DNA of 64,000 nt from Alphaproteobacteria bacterium (GTDB lineage Bacteria > Pseudomonadota > Alphaproteobacteria > Thalassobaculales > Thalassobaculaceae), in assembly GCA_024742275.1 (NCBI GenBank), contig JANSYS010000004.1:124001-188000 (forward strand). The letters are read 5' to 3'. Shown here piece after piece: positions 27,782 to 36,003 of the stretch; position 1 is the first letter of the stretch, and each line of letters starts with the position of its first letter. The notes under the pieces were generated by a model. That model was not told where the DNA came from. It did no database searches and saw only the letters and a list, made by a program, of their open reading frames with translations. Position numbers and translations under genes: made by a program.

Positions 27782-27924
27782 AGGGGTCCTCCCTGGACGG
27801 TGCCGCGCCCCGATGTATCTGCCGGGGCTGCGTTTCTGATTGATGCCAGACTATCGGAGCCAGACTAGGGGATCGGTTCGCGCAAGGGAGCCCCGATTCT
27901 TGGAGCGCCCGCCGGTCGCTCTGA

Positions 27925-27938
27925 TTGACTTGGATCAA
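27925..27938. promoter_or_regulatory. FNR/FixK-type box upstream of hemN
   Basis: TTGACTTGGATCAA matches the FNR/CRP-FNR family consensus TTGAT-N4-ATCAA in nine of ten defined positions. It lies 60 nt before the hemN ATG, a distance that fits activation from about -41 with a short untranslated leader. Oxygen-dependent control of hemN by FNR-type regulators is well known in proteobacteria. The divergent SDR gene starts 143 nt to the left and could also be affected. Confidence 0.72.
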
Positions 27939-27997
27939 TGCCTTGGGCGGCTCACGGGCCGAGGCTTGGGCATCACGGAACTTGGGGGAACCAGGCC

Positions 27998-29341
27998 ATG
28001 TTCATGCACCGATACGCCACCGCTGCCCTGCCGCGCTACACGAGCTATCCGCCGGCGAACCGGTTCGAGGACGAGATGGCGCGTCATTTCTATCCCTGGT
28101 GGCTGGACGGTCTTACGGAGAAGGATTCCCTCTCGCTGTATGTACACGTACCGTTCTGCGCCCAGCTCTGCTGGTATTGCGGATGCCACACGTCGGTTGC
28201 GAACGACCGCTCCCGCATCGACCGTTTTGTCGGACGTCTGTTGCGAGAGGTTCTGATGATATCGAGCCGGATCGTCGATCCCGGCGAGGTCTGCTCGATC
28301 CATTTCGGCGGCGGCACACCGACGATGATGTCCCCAGAGGCGTTTTCCAAGGTCATGTCCACCCTGCGCGGTGCTTTCGCCGTTCGATCAGACGCGGAGA
28401 TCGCCGTTGAGATCGATCCGCGTACGCTGGACGACGCCCACGTGGAAGCGTTGGCGGCCAGCGGTGTCACCCGGGCGAGCCTGGGACTCCAGGATGTCGA
28501 CCCGGAAGTCCAACGTGCCATCAATCGGATCCAGCCGACCGACCTTGTGGCCGATCGGGTCGCCGCACTCCGTGCCGCCGGTATCGCGAGCATCAACGCG
28601 GATCTTATGTACGGTCTTCCCGGCCAGACGGCGGACCATGTCCGTCGCTCTGCCGACGCGGTCAGTGCGCTCGGCGTCGACCGGGTCGCCGTCTTCGGAT
28701 ATGCCCACGTCCCTTGGTTCAAGAAGCATCAGGGCGCCATCGACGCCACCATCCTGCCTGGCGCGGAGGACCGCTTCGAGCAATCCGAGGCTGCGGAGCG
28801 GCAACTCGTGGCTGACGGCTATACCGCCATCGGCATCGATCATTTCGCCCGGCCGGATGACAGCCTCGCCATCGCGGCGCGGGAAGGCCGGTTGCGGCGA
28901 AATTTTCAGGGCTATACCGCCGATCCGGCGGATGCGCTGATCGGGTTCGGTCCATCCTCGATCTCTGCGCTTCCGGGGGGATACTCCCAGAACGAGACCA
29001 ATGTGAAGCATTGGAGCGACCGGATCGATGCTGGGCAGCCGGCGGCGCGGCGCGGTGTATCCGTGAGCGAGGACGACCGTCTGCGGCGTGCGGTGATCGA
29101 ACGCGTGCTCTGCGATGGCCGGGTGGATCTGCTGAGCGTTGCCCAAAGCCAAGGGCGCCAACCTGTCGATCTGGTCGATGCCTTCGACCGGCTGGCCCCG
29201 TTGGTGGAAGACGGTCTGGTCACGCTCGATGGATGGCGGATTTCCGCGACGGAGGCGGGGCGCCGGTACTGGCGCAATCTGGCGGCCTGCTTCGATCCGG
29301 GATTGGCGCCGACAACGGGGCGCCACAGCGTCGTCGTGTGA
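27998..29341 (+). CDS. hemN: Oxygen-independent coproporphyrinogen III dehydrogenase (HemN)
   Basis: Radical-SAM enzyme that converts coproporphyrinogen III to protoporphyrinogen IX without oxygen, in haem synthesis. 447 residues, normal for true HemN. The iron-sulfur motif is CAQLCWYCGC (Cys-x3-Cys-x2-Cys-x-Cys), preceded by YVHVPF; the SAM-binding GGGTPTMM and the substrate-specificity N-terminus RYTSYPPANRF (about 13-23) are present, which separates it from HemW. A FNR-type box lies 60 nt upstream, so expression is probably raised at low oxygen, in line with the bd oxidase genes 9 kb away. Confidence 0.93.
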   Translation: MFMHRYATAALPRYTSYPPANRFEDEMARHFYPWWLDGLTEKDSLSLYVHVPFCAQLCWYCGCHTSVANDRSRIDRFVGRLLREVLMISSRIVDPGEVCSIHFGGGTPTMMSPEAFSKVMSTLRGAFAVRSDAEIAVEIDPRTLDDAHVEALAASGVTRASLGLQDVDPEVQRAINRIQPTDLVADRVAALRAAGIASINADLMYGLPGQTADHVRRSADAVSALGVDRVAVFGYAHVPWFKKHQGAIDATILPGAEDRFEQSEAAERQLVADGYTAIGIDHFARPDDSLAIAAREGRLRRNFQGYTADPADALIGFGPSSISALPGGYSQNETNVKHWSDRIDAGQPAARRGVSVSEDDRLRRAVIERVLCDGRVDLLSVAQSQGRQPVDLVDAFDRLAPLVEDGLVTLDGWRISATEAGRRYWRNLAACFDPGLAPTTGRHSVVV

Positions 29342-29545
29342 TCGCCGCCGTCTGAACAACTCGCTGACCCAGCTCTAGATCCTCCAGCAATCGCATCTCC
29401 GTCCCCGTCTCCCCGGCCACCCCTAGCGTCGGGGTTGGAAAGCGGGCGCGAGCGGGGCATTCTGCACCGCGAAGCCGGCGGGAGCGTCCGGCGACGACAA
29501 GCGCACGGGCGAACCAGGCTCGACAGGGAACTCGAAGGGAGAGGC

Positions 29546-30739
29546 ATGATGCGTAGGGGAATGATGGCGGCGACGGTGGCCGCCGGCATGGCGGTCGCCG
29601 GGGCCTTTGGCGCCGTATCGGGGGCCGCGCAGGCGGCGGAGCCGCTCAAGGTTGGCATGCTGCTGACGCTGTCAGGGCCGCCGGCGGTGCTGGGCAAGCA
29701 CATCCAGGAAGGTTTCGAGCTCTTCGTCGAGCAGAACGGCGGCAAGCTCGGTGGCCGCGATGTCGAGCTGATCGTCGTCGATGACGAGTTGAAGCCCGAT
29801 GTGGCACTGACCAAGGTCAAGGAACTGCTGGACCGCGACAAGGTCGACTTCGTCGCCGGTATCGTTTTCTCCAACATTCTCCAGGCGGTGTTCCGTCCGG
29901 TTACGGAGAGCGAGACCTTCCTGATCGGCGCCAATGCCGGGACCTCGACCTTCGCCGGTCGCGCCTGTAACAAGTTCTTCTTCTCAACCTCCTGGCAGAA
30001 CGACCAGATTCACGAAGTCATGGGCAAATACGCTCAAGAGAAGGGGTTCAAGAAGGTCTTTCTGATGGCGCCGAACTACCAGGCGGGCAAGGACAGCATC
30101 AACGGCTTCAAACGCTACTACGAGGGCGAGGTCGTGGACGAGGTGTACACCAAGCTCGGGAACCTCGATTTCTCCGCCGAGCTGGCGAAGATCGCGGCGT
30201 CCAAGCCGGACGCGCTGTTCACGTTCATGCCTGGCGGCATGGGCGTGAATCTGGTGCGCCAGTTCAATCAGGCGGGCCTGTCCGACAGCGTGACCTTCCT
30301 GTCGGCGTTCACCGTGGACGGGACCACCCTGCCGGCGACCAAGGATGCGGCGCTCGGCCTCTTCTCCTCGTCCCAGTGGACCCCCGACCTGGACAACGCC
30401 GCCAACAAGCAGTTCGTTGCGGCGTACGAGGCCAAATACGGTTCGCTGCCGTCGCTGTATTCGAGCCAGGGCTACGACGCCGCTCAGCTGATCGACAGTG
30501 GCGTCGCGGCGGTCGGCGGCGATCTGAGCGATAAGGACGCGGTGATCGCCGCGCTGGAGAAAGCCGACTTCGCCTCGGTGCGCGGCGATTTCTCCTATAA
30601 TAACAATCACTTCCCGATCCAGGACTTCTATCTGGTGAAGGCAGTGAAGCGCGACGACGGCGCCTATCACACCACGGTTGTCGAGAAGGTGTTTGACGAC
30701 TATGGCGACGTCTACGCCAAGGATTGCCGCATGAACTGA
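29546..30739 (+). CDS. livK: Branched-chain amino acid-type ABC transporter, substrate-binding protein
   Basis: Periplasmic binding protein of the Leu/Ile/Val (HAAT) family, 397 residues. Signal peptide ends at about residue 30 (AQA before AEPLKVGML). The mature protein has the periplasmic binding protein type 1 fold with LKVGMLLTLSGPPAVLG at its start, and SSQGYDAAQLIDSG near the C-terminal lobe. HAAT receptors also bind amides, urea and aromatic acids, so the solute is open. AAGGGAGAGG precedes the ATG. It heads a five-gene transport operon. Confidence 0.9.
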   Translation: MMRRGMMAATVAAGMAVAGAFGAVSGAAQAAEPLKVGMLLTLSGPPAVLGKHIQEGFELFVEQNGGKLGGRDVELIVVDDELKPDVALTKVKELLDRDKVDFVAGIVFSNILQAVFRPVTESETFLIGANAGTSTFAGRACNKFFFSTSWQNDQIHEVMGKYAQEKGFKKVFLMAPNYQAGKDSINGFKRYYEGEVVDEVYTKLGNLDFSAELAKIAASKPDALFTFMPGGMGVNLVRQFNQAGLSDSVTFLSAFTVDGTTLPATKDAALGLFSSSQWTPDLDNAANKQFVAAYEAKYGSLPSLYSSQGYDAAQLIDSGVAAVGGDLSDKDAVIAALEKADFASVRGDFSYNNNHFPIQDFYLVKAVKRDDGAYHTTVVEKVFDDYGDVYAKDCRMN

Positions 30740-30760
30740 CCGGTCGTGGCCGGATTGGGC

Positions 30761-30789
30761 GGGCGGAGCCTTCGGGTTCCGCCCGTTTC
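30761..30789 (+). terminator. Intra-operon hairpin after livK (partial terminator)
   Basis: A 10-bp stem GGGCGGAGCC / GGTTCCGCCC (one G-U pair in RNA) with a stable TTCG loop, followed by TTTCT. It lies 21 nt after the livK stop and 43 nt before the livH start. Leaky terminators at this place commonly give more binding protein than permease. Confidence 0.7.
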
Positions 30790-30831
30790 TGTTATAGGGA
30801 AGCCTCTTCGCGACGGGGATGCTGGGGCACG

Positions 30832-31758
30832 ATGACGGGCACATTATTCGCGGTGCAGGTACTGAACGGGCTGCAACTCGGCGTGCTGCTGTTCCTGGTG
30901 GCGGCTGGGTTGACCCTGGTGTTCGGAGTGATGGATTTCATCAACCTCGCCCATGGGGTCCAGTACATGCTGGGCGCGTATCTTGCCGTCACCTTCTACG
31001 GGCTGACCGGCAACTTCTTCGCCACCGTCGTCCTGGCTCTGGCGGCGGCTCTGGTGCTCGGGTTGGTGCTGGAGATGCTGGTCTTCCGACACTTTTACGA
31101 CCGTGACCATCTGGATCAGGTGCTGGCGACCTTCGGCGTCATCCTTTTTCTGAACGAGGGCGTCCGAATTGTCTGGGGTGCCGCCCCGCTCAGCTATCCG
31201 GGGCCCGATATCCTCGACGGCGCCATCCCGATCATGGAAGGATTCGGGTATCCGATCTACCGGATCGCGCTGATCGTCGCCGGTCTGGCCTGCGCCCTCG
31301 GCCTTTGGCTGGTGGTGACCCGCACCAGAGTCGGGATGTTGATCCGCGCCGGAGCGGCCAATCCGGCCATGCTGTCCGCACTTGGCGTCGACGTGCGCCG
31401 GCTGTTCATGATCGTCTTCGGTTTCGGCGCCATGCTTGCCGGGTTCGCGGGCGTGATGGCGGGGCCGATCTTCTCGGTGGAGCCGGGAATGGGAGACGGC
31501 GTGCTGATCCTGGCCTTCGTCGTCATCGTCATCGGCGGGATCGGCTCGATCCGCGGCGCCTTCCTGGCCGCTTTGTTGGTGGGGCTGGTCGACACGCTGG
31601 GCCGATCGTTCATGACCGACATCTTCAAGCTGTTCCTTGAGCCGTCCGCCGCCAACCAGGTCGGCCCGGCGATCGCGTCGATGCTGATCTACGTACTGAT
31701 GGCGGGCGTTCTGTTCTTCCGGCCGACCGGCCTGTTTCCCGCGGCAGGTCGCTCCTGA
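30832..31758 (+). CDS. livH: Branched-chain amino acid-type ABC transporter permease LivH
   Basis: Membrane permease of the HAAT transporter, 308 residues, about eight helices. Family marks: LVAAGLTLVFGVMDFINLAHG at the N-terminus, LATFGVILFLNE, and the EAA-like loop region GANPAM-type sequence AAANPAMLSALGVDVRR followed by VVIVIGGIGSIRGAFLAALL. The ATG at 30832 fits the family start. Its TGA overlaps the livM ATG (TGATG), indicating translational coupling. Confidence 0.92.
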   Translation: MTGTLFAVQVLNGLQLGVLLFLVAAGLTLVFGVMDFINLAHGVQYMLGAYLAVTFYGLTGNFFATVVLALAAALVLGLVLEMLVFRHFYDRDHLDQVLATFGVILFLNEGVRIVWGAAPLSYPGPDILDGAIPIMEGFGYPIYRIALIVAGLACALGLWLVVTRTRVGMLIRAGAANPAMLSALGVDVRRLFMIVFGFGAMLAGFAGVMAGPIFSVEPGMGDGVLILAFVVIVIGGIGSIRGAFLAALLVGLVDTLGRSFMTDIFKLFLEPSAANQVGPAIASMLIYVLMAGVLFFRPTGLFPAAGRS

Positions 31759-32708
31759 TGTCGGAAAACCTGACGCGAGGGTGGGTCATCGCCGCCGTGC
31801 TGTTGCTCGCCTTTGCCGCGCTGCCGCCACTTGCGGAGGCGACCGGCCACAGCTACCTGACGGTCGTCGCCAGCCGGGTGATGATCTACGCGATTGCGGC
31901 CCTCAGCCTGGATCTGATCCTCGGCTACGGCGCCATGGTAAGCTTTGGCCATGCCGCCTTCATCGGGATCGGCGCCTACGCGGTCGGAATCTCCGCCGAA
32001 CACGGCCTCTGGGAGGGGACGCTGACCTTCCCGCTCGCCATGGCGGCGGCCGGGCTGTTCGCCCTCGTCACCGGCGCCATCAGCCTGCGCACGCGCGGCG
32101 TCTATTTCATCATGATCACCCTGGCGTTCGGGCAGATGGCCTACTACACGGCCTCCAGCCTATCGGCCTATGGCGGCGACGACGGCTTGACGATCTGGGG
32201 GCGCAGCGAGCTGTTCGCCAGTCCGCTTCTGGAGAACGAGTGGTCCTTCTACTTCTTCGTCCTGGCGTGCCTCTCCCTGTGCTGGTGGTTCGCGAGCCGG
32301 GTGGTGGGAAGTCGGTTCGGCCGGGTGATCGCCGGCGTGCGCGAGAACCGGGCCCGCATGGCGGCGATCGGTTTCGATCCGTACCGCCACCAGCTTGTGG
32401 CCTATGTGATCTCCGGGATGATAGCGGGACTGGCGGGCGCCCTCCTGGCCAACCATTCCGAGTTCGTCAGCCCCGCCTATATGTCCTGGCAGCGGTCCGG
32501 CGACCTGATCATCATGGTCGTGCTTGGCGGGATGGGCACCCTCTACGGCGCCGTCCTGGGCGCCGTCGCCTATCTGGCTCTGGAGGATGTGCTCGCCGGG
32601 TTCACCGAGCATTGGCGGGTGATCTTCGGCCCGCTGCTGATCCTGATCGTGCTGTATGCCCGCGGCGGTATCGCTCGCGCGTTCCGGGGGGAGGGACGTG
32701 ATGGCTGA
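31758..32708 (+). CDS. livM: Branched-chain amino acid-type ABC transporter permease LivM
   Basis: Second membrane permease of the HAAT transporter, 316 residues. Typical LivM segments are the helix YAIAALSLDLILGYGAMVSFGH, ISLRTRGVYFIMITLAFGQM and the cytoplasmic loop VIAGVRENRARMAAIGFDPYRHQL, followed by VLGGMGTLYGAVLGAV. The start codon overlaps the livH stop, and the end overlaps the start of livG by 8 nt. Confidence 0.92.
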   Translation: MSENLTRGWVIAAVLLLAFAALPPLAEATGHSYLTVVASRVMIYAIAALSLDLILGYGAMVSFGHAAFIGIGAYAVGISAEHGLWEGTLTFPLAMAAAGLFALVTGAISLRTRGVYFIMITLAFGQMAYYTASSLSAYGGDDGLTIWGRSELFASPLLENEWSFYFFVLACLSLCWWFASRVVGSRFGRVIAGVRENRARMAAIGFDPYRHQLVAYVISGMIAGLAGALLANHSEFVSPAYMSWQRSGDLIIMVVLGGMGTLYGAVLGAVAYLALEDVLAGFTEHWRVIFGPLLILIVLYARGGIARAFRGEGRDG

Positions 32709-33456
32709 TCCTGTCCTCGAGCTTAAGGGCCTGAAGAAGAGCTACGGGGCTCTGACGGTGACCGACGACGTCGATCTCGCCGTGCGGGCGGGAGTCATAC
32801 ATGCGGTGATCGGTCCCAACGGGGCCGGCAAGACGACCCTGATCAATCAGATCGGCGGCCAGGTGACGCCCGACGACGGCGATATCGTCCTCGACGGTCG
32901 GGCCGTCACGGCGATGCCGGTTCATGCGCGCTCGCATCTGGGGTTGGCCCGCTCGTTCCAGATCACGAACATCCTTCCGGGGTTCTCCACGCTCGACAAC
33001 GTGGCCGTCGCCGCCCAGGCCCATGCCGGCCACAGCTTCCGCTTCTTTCGCCCGGTCGCGCGCGAGACCAACCTGCGGGACCGGGCGATGACCTGCCTTG
33101 AAACGGTCGGTCTTACTGATCGCGCGTCGATCCGTGCCGGCGCGCTCAGCCATGGCGAGAAACGTCAGCTCGAGATCGCCATGGCTCTGGCGACGGACCC
33201 GAAAGTGCTGCTGCTCGACGAGCCGATGGCCGGCACCACTCATGAGGAGACCGCCCGTCTCACCGAGACGCTCGAGGGCCTGCGCGGTCGCTACACCATT
33301 CTGCTTGTCGAACACGACATGACCGCCGTCTTCGCCCTGGCCGATACGATCTCGGTGCTGGTCTACGGTCGAGTGATCGCCGAGGGCAAGCCGGAGGCGA
33401 TCCGGGCCGATCCGGAGGTGCGCAGCGCGTATCTGGGCGAGGAGGAGATCCTGTGA
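32701..33456 (+). CDS. livG: Branched-chain amino acid-type ABC transporter ATPase LivG
   Basis: Cytoplasmic ATPase, 251 residues. Walker A GPNGAGKTT, ABC signature in the variant form LSHGEKRQLEIAMAL, Walker B VLLLDEPMAG followed by the LivG-typical GTTHEET, and the H-loop EHDM. FQITNILPGFSTLDNVAVAA after the Q-loop matches LivG. ATG 32701 is preferred, with GTG one codon earlier as an alternative; the gene overlaps livM by 8 nt and ends in a GTGA overlap with livF. Confidence 0.92.
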   Translation: MADPVLELKGLKKSYGALTVTDDVDLAVRAGVIHAVIGPNGAGKTTLINQIGGQVTPDDGDIVLDGRAVTAMPVHARSHLGLARSFQITNILPGFSTLDNVAVAAQAHAGHSFRFFRPVARETNLRDRAMTCLETVGLTDRASIRAGALSHGEKRQLEIAMALATDPKVLLLDEPMAGTTHEETARLTETLEGLRGRYTILLVEHDMTAVFALADTISVLVYGRVIAEGKPEAIRADPEVRSAYLGEEEIL

Positions 33457-34169
33457 CCGCGCCGTTGCTGGAGGTCGAAGATCTGACGGCCGGGTATGGG
33501 TCGGTCCCAGTCCTTTTCGGCATGACGCTCAAGGTCCACGCGGGCGAGGTCGTCACCTTGATGGGGCGGAACGGCATGGGCAAGACGACGACGATCCGTG
33601 CGGTGATGGGCCTGCTGCCCCCGACCGGCGGCCGGGTCTTGATCGCCGGTCAGGACATGTGCGGGCGCCCGGCGCACGAGATCGCCCGTTGCGGCCTCGG
33701 CCTCGTGCCCGAGGGACGGCAGATCTTCCCGACGCTGACCGTCGAGGAGAACCTGGTGGCCACCGCCGCGAACCGCCGCGGGAGCGGCGCGCCCTGCTGG
33801 GGTCTGCCGGAGGTGCTCGACCTGTTCCCCCGCCTTGGCGAGCGGCGGCGGCAAATGGGCGGGAGCTTGTCCGGCGGCGAGCAGCAGATGCTCGCGGTCG
33901 GCCGAGCTTTGATGACCAATCCGCGCCTGCTGATTCTGGACGAGGCGACAGAGGGGCTTGCCCCTCTGATCCGCGAGGAAATCTGGCGGGTTCTGGCGAC
34001 GCTCAAGAGCGAGGGGCAGGCGATTCTGGTGATCGACAAGAACGTCTCGGCACTCCTCGCGCTCGCTGACCGGCATACGGTAGTCGAAAAGGGACATGTC
34101 GTCTGGGAAGGCGACACGACGGCCTTTCGCGCCGACGGCGCGGTCATCGAACGCTATCTTCACGTATAG
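33453..34169 (+). CDS. livF: Branched-chain amino acid-type ABC transporter ATPase LivF
   Basis: Second cytoplasmic ATPase, 238 residues. Walker A GRNGMGKTT, the LivF-typical LGLVPEGRQIFPTLTVEENL, signature LSGGEQQMLAVGRAL, Walker B LLILDEATEGLAP. The H-loop reads VIDKNVSALL, where most LivF proteins have an E-Q/H-N sequence; Lys-Asn here is the form found in a sub-branch of LivF. The GTG start overlaps the livG stop. It closes the operon and converges on the kinase gene 23 nt away. Confidence 0.92.
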   Translation: MTAPLLEVEDLTAGYGSVPVLFGMTLKVHAGEVVTLMGRNGMGKTTTIRAVMGLLPPTGGRVLIAGQDMCGRPAHEIARCGLGLVPEGRQIFPTLTVEENLVATAANRRGSGAPCWGLPEVLDLFPRLGERRRQMGGSLSGGEQQMLAVGRALMTNPRLLILDEATEGLAPLIREEIWRVLATLKSEGQAILVIDKNVSALLALADRHTVVEKGHVVWEGDTTAFRADGAVIERYLHV

Positions 34170-34191
34170 CCGCCTGCGGACATCCAAGCGC

Positions 34192-36003
34192 TCACTGCGG
34201 CGGCGGCGCCAGGGGTTGGCTTTGCAGATCCTTTACGGGCGCGGCCCTGGGCACGTTTTCGGGGACTGTGTTCTCCGGGGGTTTTTGTCCTGGCGGCACG
34301 GCTGGTTGGAGGTCGGTTTCGCCGGACGGCGGTTCGGCCCAGTCCTTGTCCGGAAACAGATCCCGCGCGGTGTCGGCGAGCGATCGGGCGGCGTCCGGAT
34401 CTCCAAGCTTCCGCAGCCGCTCCCGGACCAGATCGGCAATCACATCCTCGACGCCCGCATAGGCGGTCGGATCGCCGGCACGTAGGAGGGTCACATCCCC
34501 GGCCAGGAGCGCGCGCGGTATCGGTTCGTCCCGCCCGAGGCGATCCGCCAGGTCCAGCAGCAACAGGTGGAAGGATCGCTCTCCGAGCTGCCAAATCGCC
34601 GCATCGTCCGGGTAGAGCGTCCGGGCGGCGCCGGCGGCCCACATTGCCACCCTCAATCGTTCCGTTGTCGCCTCGGGTCCGACCGCCGCGAGGCTGCGCA
34701 GACGGTGCTCCATCAGAGGTCTGGACAAGGCGAGGGCCAGGTCTGCGAGGGGGCCGTCGGCGGCTTTTAGGTCGAGCATGGCTGCCACCGCCCGCTCGTC
34801 GCTCTGGACCATCGCCATACCGGCCCGTCCGCCGAGCTCCAGATCGCGGAGTACCCTGTTGGCAACCTCGGGGTTCAGCGCTGCCGCCCCACCCATTGAG
34901 ATCGTCAGTACAAGCAGCGTCAGCGGCCAGACGGGCCGCCGACGGCACAAGCCCCGCAGGAAGGCAGTCATCGATTTCGGCCGCTTGTTCCGGTCGAAAG
35001 CGAGGCCCCGGCGAAGGGTGTTCCAGGCCTGTGGCGGTATGCCGGCCGGGCGCGGCGGCGTCATGTGCCGCTCCTGCGCCGCGTCGGCGGACAATCGGCC
35101 GAACGGATGCAAACCGGTCAGCATTTCGTAGGTGATGACCGCCAGGGAAAAGACGTCATCGCGGACTTCGGGCGCCATATGGCGAAGTTGCTCCGGGCTC
35201 GCGTAGGCGGGGGTGAGGGCTTCCAGGCTCCGATCCGCCGACAGACGACGGTGGACGCGGACGGGCTGGGCGTCCCGCCGGAGGTCTCGGACCTCCCGGG
35301 CAGCGCCGAAGTCCATCACGCGCCACGACCCATCCGCCATTCGGAACAGGTTGCCGGGTTTCAGGTCGCAGTGGACGATCCCCTTGGCATGGGCGGCGGC
35401 GAGGGTCCGGCCGACGTCGACGGCGAAGTCGAGCGTCCGCGCCCAAGTCACCGACCGACCTTCCCGAGTCTTCAGGATTTGGCTCAGCGGTTTCCCATCC
35501 ACAAATTCCATGACCGTGTAGGGCCGGCCATTGTCGGTGCCTGTGGCGAACACCGGCACGATTCCCTGGGCGTCGATGGCCGCCGCATGACGGGCCTCGC
35601 GTTCAAGAGCCTCGATGGCGGTGGGATTGTCTAGAAAGGTTTGCTTGAGGATCTTGATCGCCACATCCCGGTTCGCTTTGCGGTCGCGGGCCCGGAAAAC
35701 CTCCGCCATCCCGCCGCTTCCGGCCAAGCCCTTGAGGACGTAGCGCCCGCCGACGACGGTGCCTTCGCCGAGGGAGAGCCTATCGGATACCGGGCTTGTG
35801 GCTTGTTTGCCGGCTGCCGCTCCAGGGCCCTGGAGTCCGGAGCTTCGGACAACGGTGTCCCCATCTGTGTCGGTAGCGTCAGCGGAAAACTGGTCGATGG
35901 GCCTGGTGCGGTCTTGGACGCTGTCGAGCGTGACGGTCGGATCTGATATGCGGTCGGCGGTCGGCGCGCGCCCGTCGCCGGAGCTTCCGCCGGAGCTCGT
36001 CAT
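34192..36003 (-). CDS. Membrane-anchored Ser/Thr protein kinase (Hanks type)
   Basis: Predicted eukaryote-like protein kinase, 603 residues. Order: an acidic, Thr-rich N-terminal tail (1-80), kinase domain (about 86-345) with glycine loop GSGGMAEVF (95-103), VAIK lysine (117), catalytic loop HCDLKPGN (211-218) and DFG (231-233); then one membrane helix (about 358-377) and a 220-residue C-terminal part ending in a proline-rich tail. The HRD arginine is cysteine, a non-RD kinase, which usually does not need activation-loop phosphorylation. The start overlaps the FHA gene stop as ATGA. No PP2C phosphatase lies nearby. Confidence 0.9.
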   Translation of the reverse strand: MTSSGGSSGDGRAPTADRISDPTVTLDSVQDRTRPIDQFSADATDTDGDTVVRSSGLQGPGAAAGKQATSPVSDRLSLGEGTVVGGRYVLKGLAGSGGMAEVFRARDRKANRDVAIKILKQTFLDNPTAIEALEREARHAAAIDAQGIVPVFATGTDNGRPYTVMEFVDGKPLSQILKTREGRSVTWARTLDFAVDVGRTLAAAHAKGIVHCDLKPGNLFRMADGSWRVMDFGAAREVRDLRRDAQPVRVHRRLSADRSLEALTPAYASPEQLRHMAPEVRDDVFSLAVITYEMLTGLHPFGRLSADAAQERHMTPPRPAGIPPQAWNTLRRGLAFDRNKRPKSMTAFLRGLCRRRPVWPLTLLVLTISMGGAAALNPEVANRVLRDLELGGRAGMAMVQSDERAVAAMLDLKAADGPLADLALALSRPLMEHRLRSLAAVGPEATTERLRVAMWAAGAARTLYPDDAAIWQLGERSFHLLLLDLADRLGRDEPIPRALLAGDVTLLRAGDPTAYAGVEDVIADLVRERLRKLGDPDAARSLADTARDLFPDKDWAEPPSGETDLQPAVPPGQKPPENTVPENVPRAAPVKDLQSQPLAPPPQ

